Assembly (NCBI RefSeq): GCF_001625305.1
Contig: NW_017804453.1
Span: forward strand, 524,440 to 588,439
Origin: Branchiostoma belcheri
Taxonomy: Eukaryota; Chordata; Leptocardii; Amphioxiformes; Branchiostomatidae
Length of the DNA stretch: 64,000 nt
Direction of reading: 5' to 3'
Each line of letters begins with the position of its first letter. Within the stretch, counting starts at the first letter, position 1. A model generated the notes under the pieces. That model was not told where the DNA came from, did not search any database, and worked only from the letters and a program-made list of their open reading frames with translations. Positions 1 to 12,900 of the stretch are shown one piece after another. The translations under genes were made by a program, and so were the position numbers.

Positions 1-3000
1 CTACTCTGGGTCATCCTCCAGGCGTACACAACAGGTAACTAAACATAGATGGAAAATTCGAAGTTTTGTAGAGTTGCCTTTAGATCTATGGCTTCAAAGG
101 GGGCGATAAAGTCGACCTCATTTACAAGAAGAATAATGAGAAACGTCCCTCGAGAACTGTTTATGTCAGAAAATAATGAATGCACCCAGAATGACATGCA
201 TCTGAATGGGCCCCCAACAAAGGGTTGCGCATTGTCTTAACGTGTAGCTTTTAGATCTTATCCCCTGAATGCTTCCTCCATTGTGTCATTTTTGCGCCTA
301 TTTGGTCCTATTAGCTCCAATCAAAGAAACCTGGAGAACGCCGCAAGCCTTGCATGCCGTGTCTTGTATTCAGAGAGAGGAGGTGTTACATTCATTATCT
401 TGTGTACAATATGCACAAGTTTTCGTGCTTTTCCTTGACCAAAAGCGGAATAACGAGAACATTCATTTTCAGTGAAACCTTACAACATGCTCGGTCCCAG
501 GCCCTTGGCACTTATATTAAAGTTTTCCCCTAACTGGAACAGGTGTTATACAGGATGTCATGGCACTCAACATTCGCATACCTTGTGCCGACCTAGCTAA
601 CAGGCATATGTCTGGTTATATACAGCTTTTTTGTTGTCTTTCTGCTAGTCTTTAATCATAAGAGATGCGATTTTTTAAATGCACATTTCACAATGTCCTG
701 AAGCCATATAGGTGCTTGGAAGTTGGGGATAACTAATCTACAAGCAGATATTGAGAGGCAAAAATCGTTTTCTTTTCCTTTGAACCTCCTTGCTGCCAGT
801 TCATTTGTTGAAGAGGCGGTTTGTCACAGAAACGGACAGCTATGAAACACTTCGAACATCTGCTTGAAGATTAGGACATCACACTGGCCGATCTCTCTGT
901 CTCTCAGACAAGTCTCAGGACGAGAAGTCAACAGACTCTCTCTCCCCTTCCATCTTGATGGGCTCCTTGCCACACAAATCAGTACACGCTTGTCCGTACC
1001 AAGGACTGAAGGAGGTCTGTCTTAAACCTCCTGTTGTCTCCAAGCAGAGGTTGATTGGGAAGATTGTGACCTTCCTCATGATGTATTTTTCTGACAAATA
1101 TGCCAATGAAGGTAGTATACTGTGACGGATTACTGTCTTGCCTATTGGAAATTGTGTTGCCTATTGGATACTGCCTTGGCTACAGAAATATCTACTATCG
1201 GCTGTTAAACGGTGAATATAGTAAAAGGTCACAATCTTCACTATCAACCAACCTCTGCTTGAGAGTAGCAAAGAGATGTAAGCTCCGCTCTACTGCGCAG
1301 GTCTCGGCAGAGCTACTGCCTGGTATTTGGTTTCCATCCTCCTGAGTTGATTGTTTTTTCATCGATCCAGCAGTGCGCACAGCGGTGTACAGCTGCGTGT
1401 TTTGCATAGTGACAAAGTTGACTGTCTCAGTTCATGTAAATTTAGTGACTCATATCTTTCAGGGTAATGCTTATATTCTATCATTGACGAGAAATAACAA
1501 TTTCGAAGCCAAGCCAAGAAACTCGACATGTTCCCTCACTGGCCTGATTGGGAATTCCAAATGTGCACCAAGCGGTGAAAATTGTGTGAAGAACGGCTAA
1601 CCGCCATCCACCTGTCGGCATCTGTGCGCAAAGGAGAGCTATGTTGACGTGCAAGTTGTTTGTGATGTGTTAAATGGACACATTATATACATCACGTCTC
1701 CCAATAATGCCTTCTTCTTAATGATCATTATCATAGTACTAGTAGATGTTTTCTCTGTGGATACCTAAGATGGTACAATAGGAAAAGATATGCCATTGGC
1801 ACACACTTTGGGAGACTGACCTAATCCTGGTAGCTTCATGCCCTGACGTGTTTCTACCTCTTAAACCGTATAGCCTGTATACTAGCTTCCCTGTTCTTAG
1901 GCGTATACTGGTTAACTGACACTGGGAACCCCCTCATCCATTTATTCCGAGAGTATTTTCCTGCGACGAAACTGACCCCGTCTGGAGTAACATAACCACC
2001 TCTGTGAGTGAAGAACTGGATACGACTGTCGCCTGTCGGTGTACAGAGAATCCGCCTGACCTTGCCAAGGGCAGCGTGACTTCAGACAGGAGACACCAAC
2101 GATGATGTTTATCGTTCTCACAATGGCACTGGAATTCTCCAAACTTCTACAAACCGTCTATGGTCTCTTTGTGTTGGCGGTTTGGAAACACTGCGGTGTC
2201 TTTGGAGGTCAGAGCGCCGTGAAGTGTTCAAGGTAGGCACGGATGTGGCAGAGAGGGAGAAAAACGCCTTTATATTTTGTTTCTTTCAAAGTACAGATAG
2301 ACCCATTCACACATGAAAGAGGATAAACTTACATACAAGAATATGACTAAATCAAAATATTGAGTTTAACGTACCATTTCAGGTTCTAAGGTCAATTCTT
2401 CGATATATTTGCCTATTTGTAGATAGATTCAAATCATGGTTCTTTCTAAGCCAGGGCCACAGATAATTGCGTGGGAAGATGTCATCCGCACGCACGGCCT
2501 TAAAAGATGACCTGAAATGATAAGAATATCGCCCTTTTCTATTCACTTCAGAAACACTAAATTTGCTAGTCTGCTTACGCGCCAAATATGTGTCAAATGT
2601 TCAATGTCAGCTTTTCACTTCAACTGACTAACAGCTACAAATGGCTTGTTACTGTTTCCTGTGGGTTTGACCCTTGACCCGAACAAGGACGCGATTCTTG
2701 AATGGTCCAATCAATATATTGAATATATTGATAGTCGTAATGGGGGTATGTGTCTGGCGTATGACAAAATGCCATTGCATTAACTGTAGCGTGCCACGGA
2801 TGCTTGCGTTGGATAAAGAGCTTCCCCTCCAACACCTATGCCTGGGGCAATACTTACCCTACCAGGGATTGGGAGGACCACAGGAATTGAAAGACTTCCG
2901 CACCGCCACATAAAATGTGCCCCGGTTTCCTCTTCAAAAGCAATTACCGTTATCATTTACCTGTGCGTGGAACGTGGAAGCGTTTCGTCCGTCACCCTCC

Positions 3001-6000
3001 TTATGATAATAATTCATAGTAGACGGTGATCGCTGAGCGATCAAAATTGTGTGACCCTTGATAAGATTTTATAATTAGAATATGATACACGATGCAAAAG
3101 TATGATTCAAAAGAGAAAACGTCAAAAAATCGTTATTTTTTTACCTACATATATGTTCATTATCTACAAATTCACTTTTATATGAAATTCGTCACACATT
3201 AGGTCGGTCATCGGTTGTATCCTCTAGTGGAAAGGGGGTGTTACGTACATACTAGTACCAGCAGTTTTTCTATCAAACCGCAGTCATGACAAGTATACGC
3301 GTGTAATCCCGTGACCTTGTAGACAGGTACATGTACCTGATTACACCGTTCCTTTTGACTTCACCCGAGCCTTTAATTGGTGGTGGCTTCCGGTGTATAT
3401 GAGCCTGGCGTTAGGGACGAGCCTTTAACTATCGTTGGAACGGGTCAAGTAATATGGCCCTGAACTAGTACTGTAAGACTGTTATCAGTCGAATCATCAA
3501 GGTGTTCAGCCTGATAACAGACGTCTTGGACGGGGTGTCTCGAAATCGGCTAGTGTAACCATGGAGGTAAATTTTCTACCTCCATGGTGTAACACAACAC
3601 TGGAAGTTGCGCCAAGAAAGTTGGACGTTGGCACATGAGTAGCAGTTGTAGCATAGCATGTTCTGTTTGGATGAACAGTGTCATACATAAGAAAGGTCAC
3701 AAATCAAACGTCGACGTCAAACCCTCCAGGTATGAAAAATGTTTTCTTGTTACATACGCGTCTCCCTCCCTTACTGTATGACTTTAATACACTCAATACC
3801 ATGCAATGGAAGGCTGTGCACTGATAAAAACACAGACAGACAGTTGAACCAAGGCTTGATAGACAGACACCTGTTGGGGGCCAATCGGTCCTGTCCACAG
3901 ACCACTGCAGGTAATCATTATCAGAGCTGCCCTCAGCATCTCCATGACACAACCTTTGACCTGAAAGGTTGCCCTCGATCCGAAAGTGATAAGATCACAT
4001 GCCACCATGGTATCCAGGGCGAGTGGGAAGATTTGAATATATTACAGTAGAGGATCCTAGGAGAGCAATTTCTGCCCAAGCTCATCATCATTGCGAATTA
4101 CAAAATGACCTGATAAAGGGTGGTAGCTTTACAATTAAACACGTATCAATATCGGCAGCTCATGAAATCATATCGTAGCTTGGCTACGGTTTCTTTTCCT
4201 ATGAATATAAATGAACAACATCCACAATGTGATTATCTTAACTACAGGATCAGAAATAATGTGGTAGAGACAAAGTAGCAGAAACAACGGGATAGGAGAG
4301 AAATGTACAGAACACTGATGATATGTATCCCGATAGTCTAGCGTATGAGTAGTCCATAGTATATGATACGACTATTTTCTCAAGCCTAAGTCCCCCAGGA
4401 GATCATCTATTTGGCGGGTTGTAATCTTTCCCATGGCTGTTTGAGGGCTACGAGTGAGGATAAGTGGGTTAGCGATAAATCCGTCAGGTACATGTACCAC
4501 TGCTCGGCCTGTATACGAGGACAGGGTAGGGGCCGGGGTAGCCGGGGTCAGTTTGTCCAGTATGTGATGATAATATATTTTACAAAAAGAGGAAGTGGGC
4601 CTGGTCCAAATCTCCTGAAAATAGTAGAAATTAAAACATTTGGTCATTTCTTTTTGAATAAAGAAAACTAGCATCTCAGCACACTATGAAATTCTCAGGG
4701 GTGACGTACTTCTGCCTAGCATTAAGGTTGTATCGTTTGGAACTACAAATAAAGGAAGGCATGAAAATATTTTCTTCTTCCTTAGATGTTATGTCGCATG
4801 GCTTTGCCGTCCCTCCGCACAACAACGCACGAAGCCATGTAATTTTGTTGACCCTTTATTTATGTATATACATTATAGATAACCTTCCCCTTGGGGTTGC
4901 CGTGTAATAACATTACCTGGCCGGTATATATGCATGTCTGCCTGCCGCTCTCCATAACCGTTCACAGTGGAGAGCTCAAAGGTAATAAACCGGGAAAGGG
5001 CTATTATTCTGATTTTCTATTATACGACACAGATATACGGGAAAAGGGGCCCGGGGTGCACACTTATGATTTTAGAGTCCTTGCCCCGCGCCGTGCGTAT
5101 TCAGAAGCCATTTCACAATAAACCTTGTTGCTCAATAAAGATAGTGAGTGGTATTGCAGTGGTACTGGTCGTCAAGCCGTCACGAAATAATGAAGACAAG
5201 GCTATAGAGAACCTTACGTCGTGACGCCTGGTCGTGACATATGCATCAATCCCCACCCCCACCACCGGTTGCTCCTTCTGAGAGACAGTGGTGCTGCCAA
5301 GCTACATTAAGTTATCACGAAACAATGGAGTCGCCAGGCGTTCTGCAGTCAGACCCACACCCCTGCCTTCCACCTTGTATAGCCAACATCGCGCCGTGCC
5401 GCCAGAGTCCTGTCACAACTCTGACAGATGGGTCTCAATCTGGGCACCGATTGTTCGCGCGCACTGATGCGGCCCCCTTGCGGTCATGACCTGCCCTGCT
5501 GAGCGAAAACAATCATCTATTTTCTCATCAACTTCCGTCGCTTTGACTAACCCAAGAAAGATTAGCTACTAAAGGATACAGAAATTGTTCTCCAGACGTG
5601 ACTGCTACATGAGATGTTGACTGCTCGTTAGTAGACAGATCCCATAGCCCCGCACACCTCCGTCAAACGTAGAAGTGCAAAATAAAAACATATACCAATG
5701 CAACTAATCTCCGAAGTGGGAAATTGTTACAGACTGGCCAATTGGATACTGTTTTCGCCCACCGAAAGATCTGCTTGGAGATTACAATGCAACTACAGTA
5801 CCTCACGGACATGCAGTTACTCTATCATTGGTCGGTACGCTAGTTGCCATGGTATCATTGGTTGAACCAGGGATGGATAGCCAGGATTGGTCTATTTCCA
5901 GGTGCGGTAAAGCTAGAATGCCAAAAGAAACACTACCAGAGAAAGGAGCCCCAAAACACACCTGCATGTTGGCTGCAGGGTGAGGGCGTGGGAATAAGGA

Positions 6001-8682
6001 AGCGGTCATTCGTCTTGTGTGCGAAAAGAAAAAAGAAAGAGTCTTCAAGTTCGAAAGTCATCATGGCTTGGATTACAGACCCACAATGACCGCCTCTCTT
6101 CTACATAATCACTGTGACATCGCAGTATGACAATAATCTAGCATGAAACCGTAGTTATTGCAAAATGCTGCATTTCGATGCCACCGAGGTTGTTTAAATT
6201 TTGTATAGGACCTTATGTACATACTGGCGTATCGTGGACAGGACTTGATTTTTATTTTGGCAGGCCATATCTGATAGCCCGTCTGGGGCTTCAGGGGAAC
6301 TCAATTAAGTCCAGGACTAATCTAGTTAAAGGCGCCAGCGATGTGTTATCCATCTTCCTTCTTATTCAATACACGAAAGAGCGACCGAGTGAATATGATT
6401 TATTTCATTCAACGAGCTCTTGACAAAATCACATTTTTGTTCTTGAAGAACGCGGACGTGACACTACTGAATCATGCTTTCTGCATAGTCACAAGGGTGG
6501 AGTCGATGATAGCATGATAACTAGCAGTCTGACCGATGAGATTGGGCAAACCACTAACTACATGTACCATGTTATCATCGGCACAGAAGTTGCAAAAAGT
6601 ACACTGGAGAAGCAAGCTCACTGATAGCAATGTCATGTTATGTTATGTTATTCGGACAAAAAATGTGATAACCTCAGTGAGTAAATTTGTCAGTTTACGT
6701 ACATATGTTCAGTTTTCCGTATAGGTCAAGTTTCTATTCCCGGATCCTACATGTTTTAGAATGCGAAGTCCGTGGAAGAATATATCGACATTTGGGGGCA
6801 TTATATGGAAATATTTCGGGTACCAAAGTTTTGTCTCCCTTTGTCATGGCGGTAGTAAGGTCTATCGATCTACCTACCCAACACAGCTGTACGGAAATTG
6901 TGAATCGCATTTGCCGTATAAACCTTTTCTCATTCGAGAGTTGGTAGATTGTTCTCGCTATGTTGTAGACATTTGACATAACTCATAACGACAACCTGTG
7001 TAGTGCTTAAGAATGAGTACTTACATGTATATCCGTACAGTATCTATGAATATAAAACTGTTTGCTATTGAAATAGGCCTTTATCTTGCGAAGCTAGAGT
7101 TCGCATATCGTTCCAGCTGAGCCCCGAGAAAAATGGATTGCGCAAGGTTAATGCTGCAGATCGAACTGGTTTGTTCCCAGCATGACCCGCGCGCATTAAT
7201 CTTGGTTCCTGTCGTCGCCACTTCGACTTGTGAAACATAAATCCTGTGAAGACCAGCGACATCCGTGGTTAAACACGCTTACTTACGGTTGTGAGGTGTA
7301 GGGAAAATTTGTTGACGTCACCTAACCTTTTACCTGACCGACTTCTGATCTCTACTTTGCATGTAAAAGGCTACACGAAGGCTGCATTCAAGATGACAGA
7401 ACCATTCAAAAATACTTATAATATAGAACATTCAAAAATAAACCATGTTTATGTCTGGGTTCTTGGACATGAACTTGGAGATGTGTCCCTTACAATTACG
7501 GAAACCAGTTCCTCTGACATACGTGTAACATCACATGTATCATGATGTATGTCAATCATTCGTGCGTTGGAATTTTTCATCCGTTGCCATCAGGTTAGCC
7601 AACAAAATGATAACTGTTGCCAGGCAAAATGGTGATGTTTACAACAAAACATGTAAATGTACCAAATCCCGCATGAAAGACCATGATATGCTATGATATG
7701 AACTGATAAACGATGATAGAATGGTAAAACGGGGCGGCGCAGTTTGTTGTGCGATACTCAGTACGTGTCCCCAAACGGGAAACAGGGCCAAAGGTGTGCG
7801 ATTTCTGACAATAGGACGGGATACTCTAGACAATAGGACAGGATGTCTACAACATCTGTGTTATGTCTTGTCTGCCTGATGACTACTTTTAACCAGACAC
7901 AATTGTTGAAACTCCTTTGTTTTGTGACACGAGAACAACGTATGGATGTTAGCCATCGCCGATGTAGAGTTTTGACAGCAAATAGGCTTGCTCAGCAACT
8001 TCGATTTTTCATCAGACGTATTTTTTTTAAGATTCAGCAAGATAAAAAATCAACTGAACTCGTAAAGCTGCAAAATCGGCGGCCCCTGATTGTGAAAGCT
8101 ATAAACACTCAAGGTTATTTGTATGACATATCGCTTAAAACACTTGGGTATGCATTCGGATTCAACATGCATCCTCTACACAGCAATGCATTAATGCAAT
8201 CATTCGATGCTATTATGAAATTGGATCGTTTTTACTCGCACCAATTCCCTTCCATAAATCAGTCTGGCGTGAAAGAGATGTATCTATCGGGAAGACTGCA
8301 TTTTATTGATTTCATCTGAAGTTCTGGATAACCCTCGCGTGTGCACTGCACTAATGAAATTTGTGATGACAGGAATCAATTTAGCTTCGTGACCGCAATA
8401 CTCATTGGCCGCCCAGGTCGTGGGGAGTTTATTTCACAGGAATAAAGTAAGGGCCGAGGTCATTGACCTACTCATACACGAAAGAGCGTTGGGGTGACCT
8501 GATTCTGGCAACCTTCGCTGTGACTCACACATTTTGTCGTACGATAGTCGTGCGATCGCAAACAGGGCATTTTGCGGATAGTTATGCATGTGTCATACAG
8601 GATTCAGCTGTCTTGTTACTGAATCAATTATTTAAATCTCACAATCATTTGCCTCCTTGTATTGCCTCCTTGTATCCCACAG
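1..8682. other. 5' flanking DNA, no supported gene
   Basis: No open frame here resembles a known protein, and no chain of splice-compatible exons was found. I looked specifically for the missing start of the laminin LN domain (signal peptide, the Asp-Gly-Thr-x-x-Trp-Trp-Gln motif, and an exon ending in Asp-Leu-Gly-Gln before a donor) and did not see it. The missing exons therefore probably lie upstream of the window or were overlooked. The longest open frame, 7843-8319 on the + strand, has no recognisable motif. A 12-bp perfect hairpin sits at 3558-3588. Confidence 0.6.
3558..3588. repeat. Perfect inverted repeat (12-bp arms, 7-base loop)
   Basis: The left arm accatggaggta (3558-3569) is the exact reverse complement of tacctccatggt (3577-3588), with aattttc between them. 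It could be the core of a small palindromic repeat or a chance hairpin. No flanking duplication is obvious. Confidence 0.75.
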
Positions 8683-9997
8683 TTGTTCCATGTGGCCTAC
8701 GTGGTGTTGAAGTTCGCTAACGCCCCCCGTCCGGGTGTGTGGGTTCTGGAGCGCTCCACAGACTTCGGGCAGACATACAAGCCATGGCAGTACTTCGCCG
8801 ACACGCCGAGCGACTGCTACAACGTCTTCGGCGTCACCCCGATGGACAGACCAACACATGACGACTCCGTCACGTGCACCACCGAGTACTCCAACATCGT
8901 ACCGCTGGAAAACGGCGAGGTAAGAACAACATTTTCACATCTGAAGCCCCCGTGTAACACCTTCCCACGACTTTGCTCCCGACCACAAAGGGCAGCGTTG
9001 GATTGGGATTATCCTGGAATATCCATACTATTCAAGTTCCAGTTCTAATTACTTTTCTTACTTCATTGCTTACTTTTATTTTTCAAAAATTTATAGAAAA
9101 CTGGCGCAAACGGTTTTAAATTATTGACTACTGGGCAACCTCACCGACCAACTCCCAACTTAAAATCACGACTAACTCCCGACCATGGTCTAGAGAGGGT
9201 CGGGAGGCCTTGTTCGGTATACGTGTGACATCAATTCATTAGGCCCGTCACTTTTACTTTGCAATAATATCATGGATTGAAAGCCATCAAAGGTAAATAT
9301 GAAGTTAAGGCAGGAACAGAGAGTATCTTTAATATTTTGTTGGTTACAGATCCACCTGTCGCTGGTCAATGGCCGTCCCAGTTCCAAGAACTTCACCCAT
9401 TCCTCCATGCTGCACGAGTGGACCAAGGCCACCAATGTCCGGCTCAGGTTCCTCCGGACCAAGACACTGCTGGGTCATCTCATGGCGGTCACCCAGCAGG
9501 ACCCAACCGTCACCAGGAGGGTGGGTCCTATAACTAGGGCGGGAAAAAGAAGAGAAACTACATTGATTTTCTCAGTAAACTTGATCAGGGCTCAACTACC
9601 TTTATGGGGTTGGAGAAATTTGCAGGCTATCTCGCTACAATTTTTTGTCAAAACGCGTTTATCCCGTCTTCTTTTAATGATAAGAATATCACAGGACTCC
9701 CTTGATTTTGTAAATGGAATAGCCCTGCGTAGAACATTGAAATAGAGAATTTTGTTTCTGGAAACATTCAGTAACGTGCAGTAGAAAGTGTAAGAAGAAT
9801 TCGATGACCGAGACATTGTTCGTAGCTGTGAACAGATTATTAAGAGAAAGAGGATGTAAGAAATGAGTAACATGATGGTATTTTTCGGTTTTGCTGCAGT
9901 ATTTCTACAGTTTGAAGGACATCTCTATCGGCGGGCGGTGTGTGTGTAACGGACATGCAGACGAGTGCGATGGAACAGGCTCGGCCGATCCTAACAG
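8683..9997 (+). CDS. LAMA5-like: Laminin alpha: C-terminal two-thirds of the LN domain
   Basis: There are three exons: 8683-8919 (79 codons, from [18 protein letters not shown] to VPLENGE), 9350-9520 (57 codons, from [12 protein letters not shown] to DPTVTRR) and 9900-9997 ([21 protein letters not shown] onward, ending in phase 2). LN domains carry the polymerisation site that links laminins into the basement-membrane network. The first exon follows a tatcccacag acceptor and begins where the vertebrate alpha5 sequence continues from a conserved Asp-Leu-Gly-Gln, so at least one coding exon is missing upstream. Residues match LAMA5 closely, including the [15 protein letters not shown] and [12 protein letters not shown] stretches. 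The third exon runs into the first LE module. Confidence 0.93.
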
Positions 9998-12900
9998 GTC
10001 AGAGCCAATCTAAACCTAAACTGTCTTTGTTTCTCTGTCAAATAACACATTCAAATGACATTCTCTAGAGAGAAAGGAGTTATTTTGAGTCCCTGGTGTT
10101 GTGGGCAGTTTTCGTTCTGACCTATGTAGGAGTGCAGCACCAGTGCAAATATGGCGCAGGGAGGTACTCACGGAAGTATTAAATTCTATCATAATGCGGT
10201 ACCCTTGCTGTAGCCACTAGTGCTGGAATTCAATAAATCTACAGTTTGTCATTCCGATCGACACAATTGTTCAATGTTGTGTACCTCTCTTTGAATGCAT
10301 TCCTGTCAGGAGAGCTCATATTAACAATGAGTGATATCTCCTGTGGTAGAATGTCTTATACTCATACTGACCCTAGTACCATGTATGATGTACTCAAGCA
10401 TATTCCAAGCTGGCGCAGAAGACGCTGGGTGAGCATATCGTTCCTGACTTTGCTTTAACCAGACTTGCCTATAGCTAGGTGCTGTGTTTGTGTCCTGCCC
10501 ATCCTCTGCTAGGCTTTTTCCCAGCTGCACCTGCTTCCTGAACAGTTGCTGTGTCACCTGTTGTAGCTGGTCATCTGCTGTGCTTGTGTTTCACCAGTGG
10601 TCGTATAGATGCTGTAGAACAGACCAAAGCTTACCGCTGTTACCATAGCAACTAACATCTCTTCCCAAGCATCCCGAACTCCCATGATTTCAGGAGGATA
10701 AAATTTGCACATTTGTTGTTTGATATCATCTTCAACTCCTTTTCTACATGTATCTCTCTTTTGTGGCCTCAAACTGGGGGCTGGTGAAGAAAAGATTTTG
10801 CAAATCAACGAACTAGACAAAACTAGCCCTAACTGCATTTAGTGCCATTTAACACATCAGTTCTGCTCCTAACTCCTACGCACTAGCTAGAAGCCTAATC
10901 AGCAGTTGTGTGCTATGGTCGTTTTTGATTCATTCAATTTTCATTCATTCATACCTAACTGTTATATCTGTTTGCTATATTGGAATATTGTTGTAAATAT
11001 TCTAGATCAGATTTGACACATTAGACTGTCTTCCCACAGACTTGTGTGTAAGTGCCAGCACAACACCTGTGGGGAGTCATGTGAGCAGTGCTGTCCTGGA
11101 TTCGTGCAGAAACCATGGCAACCAGCCACACCTAACAACCTGTTTGAATGTGAAGGTATGTAACATGAAGTCAATATTACTACTGGTCAACTGTTTCAGG
11201 TGAAGAAATGGCTTCTGCACATTTGGTAAGATTGTGTCACTGTCCTTGGTGCTGATTTGTTTGTTCCCATTTCTTCCACAGCCTGTAACTGTCTGGGTCA
11301 CTCCTCGGAGTGTTACTATGACCCTGAGGTCGCACAGAACCGACTCAGTCTGGACATGAGGGGGGACTTCAATGGAGGAGGTGTCTGCACCAACTGTCAG
11401 GTAAGATAAGTGGGAAGATAGCAATGCAGTAATGTTATTTGTTTGAGTGGAAACAAGCAGATATTCATTTACTTCATGTTTGATTTGAGTTTAGTACATG
11501 TGTTGGACAGCAGTTTTATTTCCAGCATATCTTTTCTAATTTTTGTTTCACTGGTACTATGGATAGGCAGTTCTGTAAACATTTGCTGCAGAGGAAGCTA
11601 GCTGAATACCTTAGTTGCTATGGTAACAGCTAACTCTAATAGTTTACAAAAAGTCCCAGAGGCAAATAACAGTTGGTAGTACTTGGTGTCTGTGTGAATA
11701 AGGCATCAGCAAACACAGTAGAAATTATTACTTAGGATGATTGTATGCTGGATGGAAAGATTGTCATCTTTTTTTTTTTACAGCACAACACTGAAGGCAT
11801 CAACTGTGAGCGGTGCAAGCCTGGGTTCTTCAGAGTACCTGACACTCCTCTAACTTCACCCTATGTCTGCCAGTGTAAGTCCACTTGCTTGTAGTGCTGT
11901 ACAATCAAAATAGGGTCATCAAACTGTTTAAAAGAGTTTAAAAATGAATGATTTTTCAAGTATCTATTTTAGTTTATCTAATACTAGTGTATGCCGTTTG
12001 GTTCCATTTTGGGGGAATAGGATAGGAGTGATTGAAAACACACAAAAATGCATAAAAGTGTGAATCTGAGGAATGCTAAAGAAATCAATTGTAGTTAGAT
12101 GCCATAGTTTTGAAAAATTGTTGGGGAAGGAAAAAGAAATAGCATTTGTAGTGCTCCTTAGATGTTTTAGATACTAGTAGGTCTATCTAATTTGCGCCCC
12201 TTGTTTCAGCCTGCCAGTGTAACTCGTTCTTTACCACTGGGACCTGTGAGCAGCTGACTGGACGTTGTTACTGTCTGCCTGGCTATGCCGGGGACGACTG
12301 CAACCAGTGTGCTTCTGGTTATGTGGGCTTCCCAAACTGCAAAGGTAAAACTGATGTAATGTCTACTGACATAATTCTGCCAGGTCACATATATCTGAAA
12401 AAAGTGTCTCAAGAGATTTCTTGAGATTTTTGCCAGTATTATGCACTCCTGCATATGTATTTTACAGTGATAGCCTCAAATGTTAAACTACTTACTTTTA
12501 CAATATTTACCTGCCTTGAGCATGTCATAATCACCACTAGGTTCGATAGTCCAATCCTGACTGTCCATCACAATTAGCAGTTCAACCAATGATGTCATGG
12601 CAATTAGTGGTTCAACCAATGGCTACATGTCTGTCAAATGTTGTCATTTTCATGTTTTTATTTTGCATTTCTAATTTTTGAGTTAATTGAGTTGGGCAGG
12701 GCTATGGGGTAGGTCAATACTGCAGATTGTTAGACATTTAACTGTTAGATTTTATATAAAGTTAACACTTTTTTGTTGTCATATCATCTGATTTCTTTTC
12801 AGCTGATTTAATCAAAAAGACTAAGAGTAGAACCAACCTTGAACCAGAGGTGTACATTCCCCTGACTTCTGAGATTGTGGACATCCCCCCACCGCCTCCG

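Noticed and set aside
5241-5489. Open frame with a PPPPPP-containing start
   Set aside because: Short, no recognisable protein, no splice continuity.
7843-8319. 158-codon + strand open frame upstream of the laminin exons
   Set aside because: No domain, no codon or composition signal, no match to the missing LN start, and A/T-rich sequence; probably chance.
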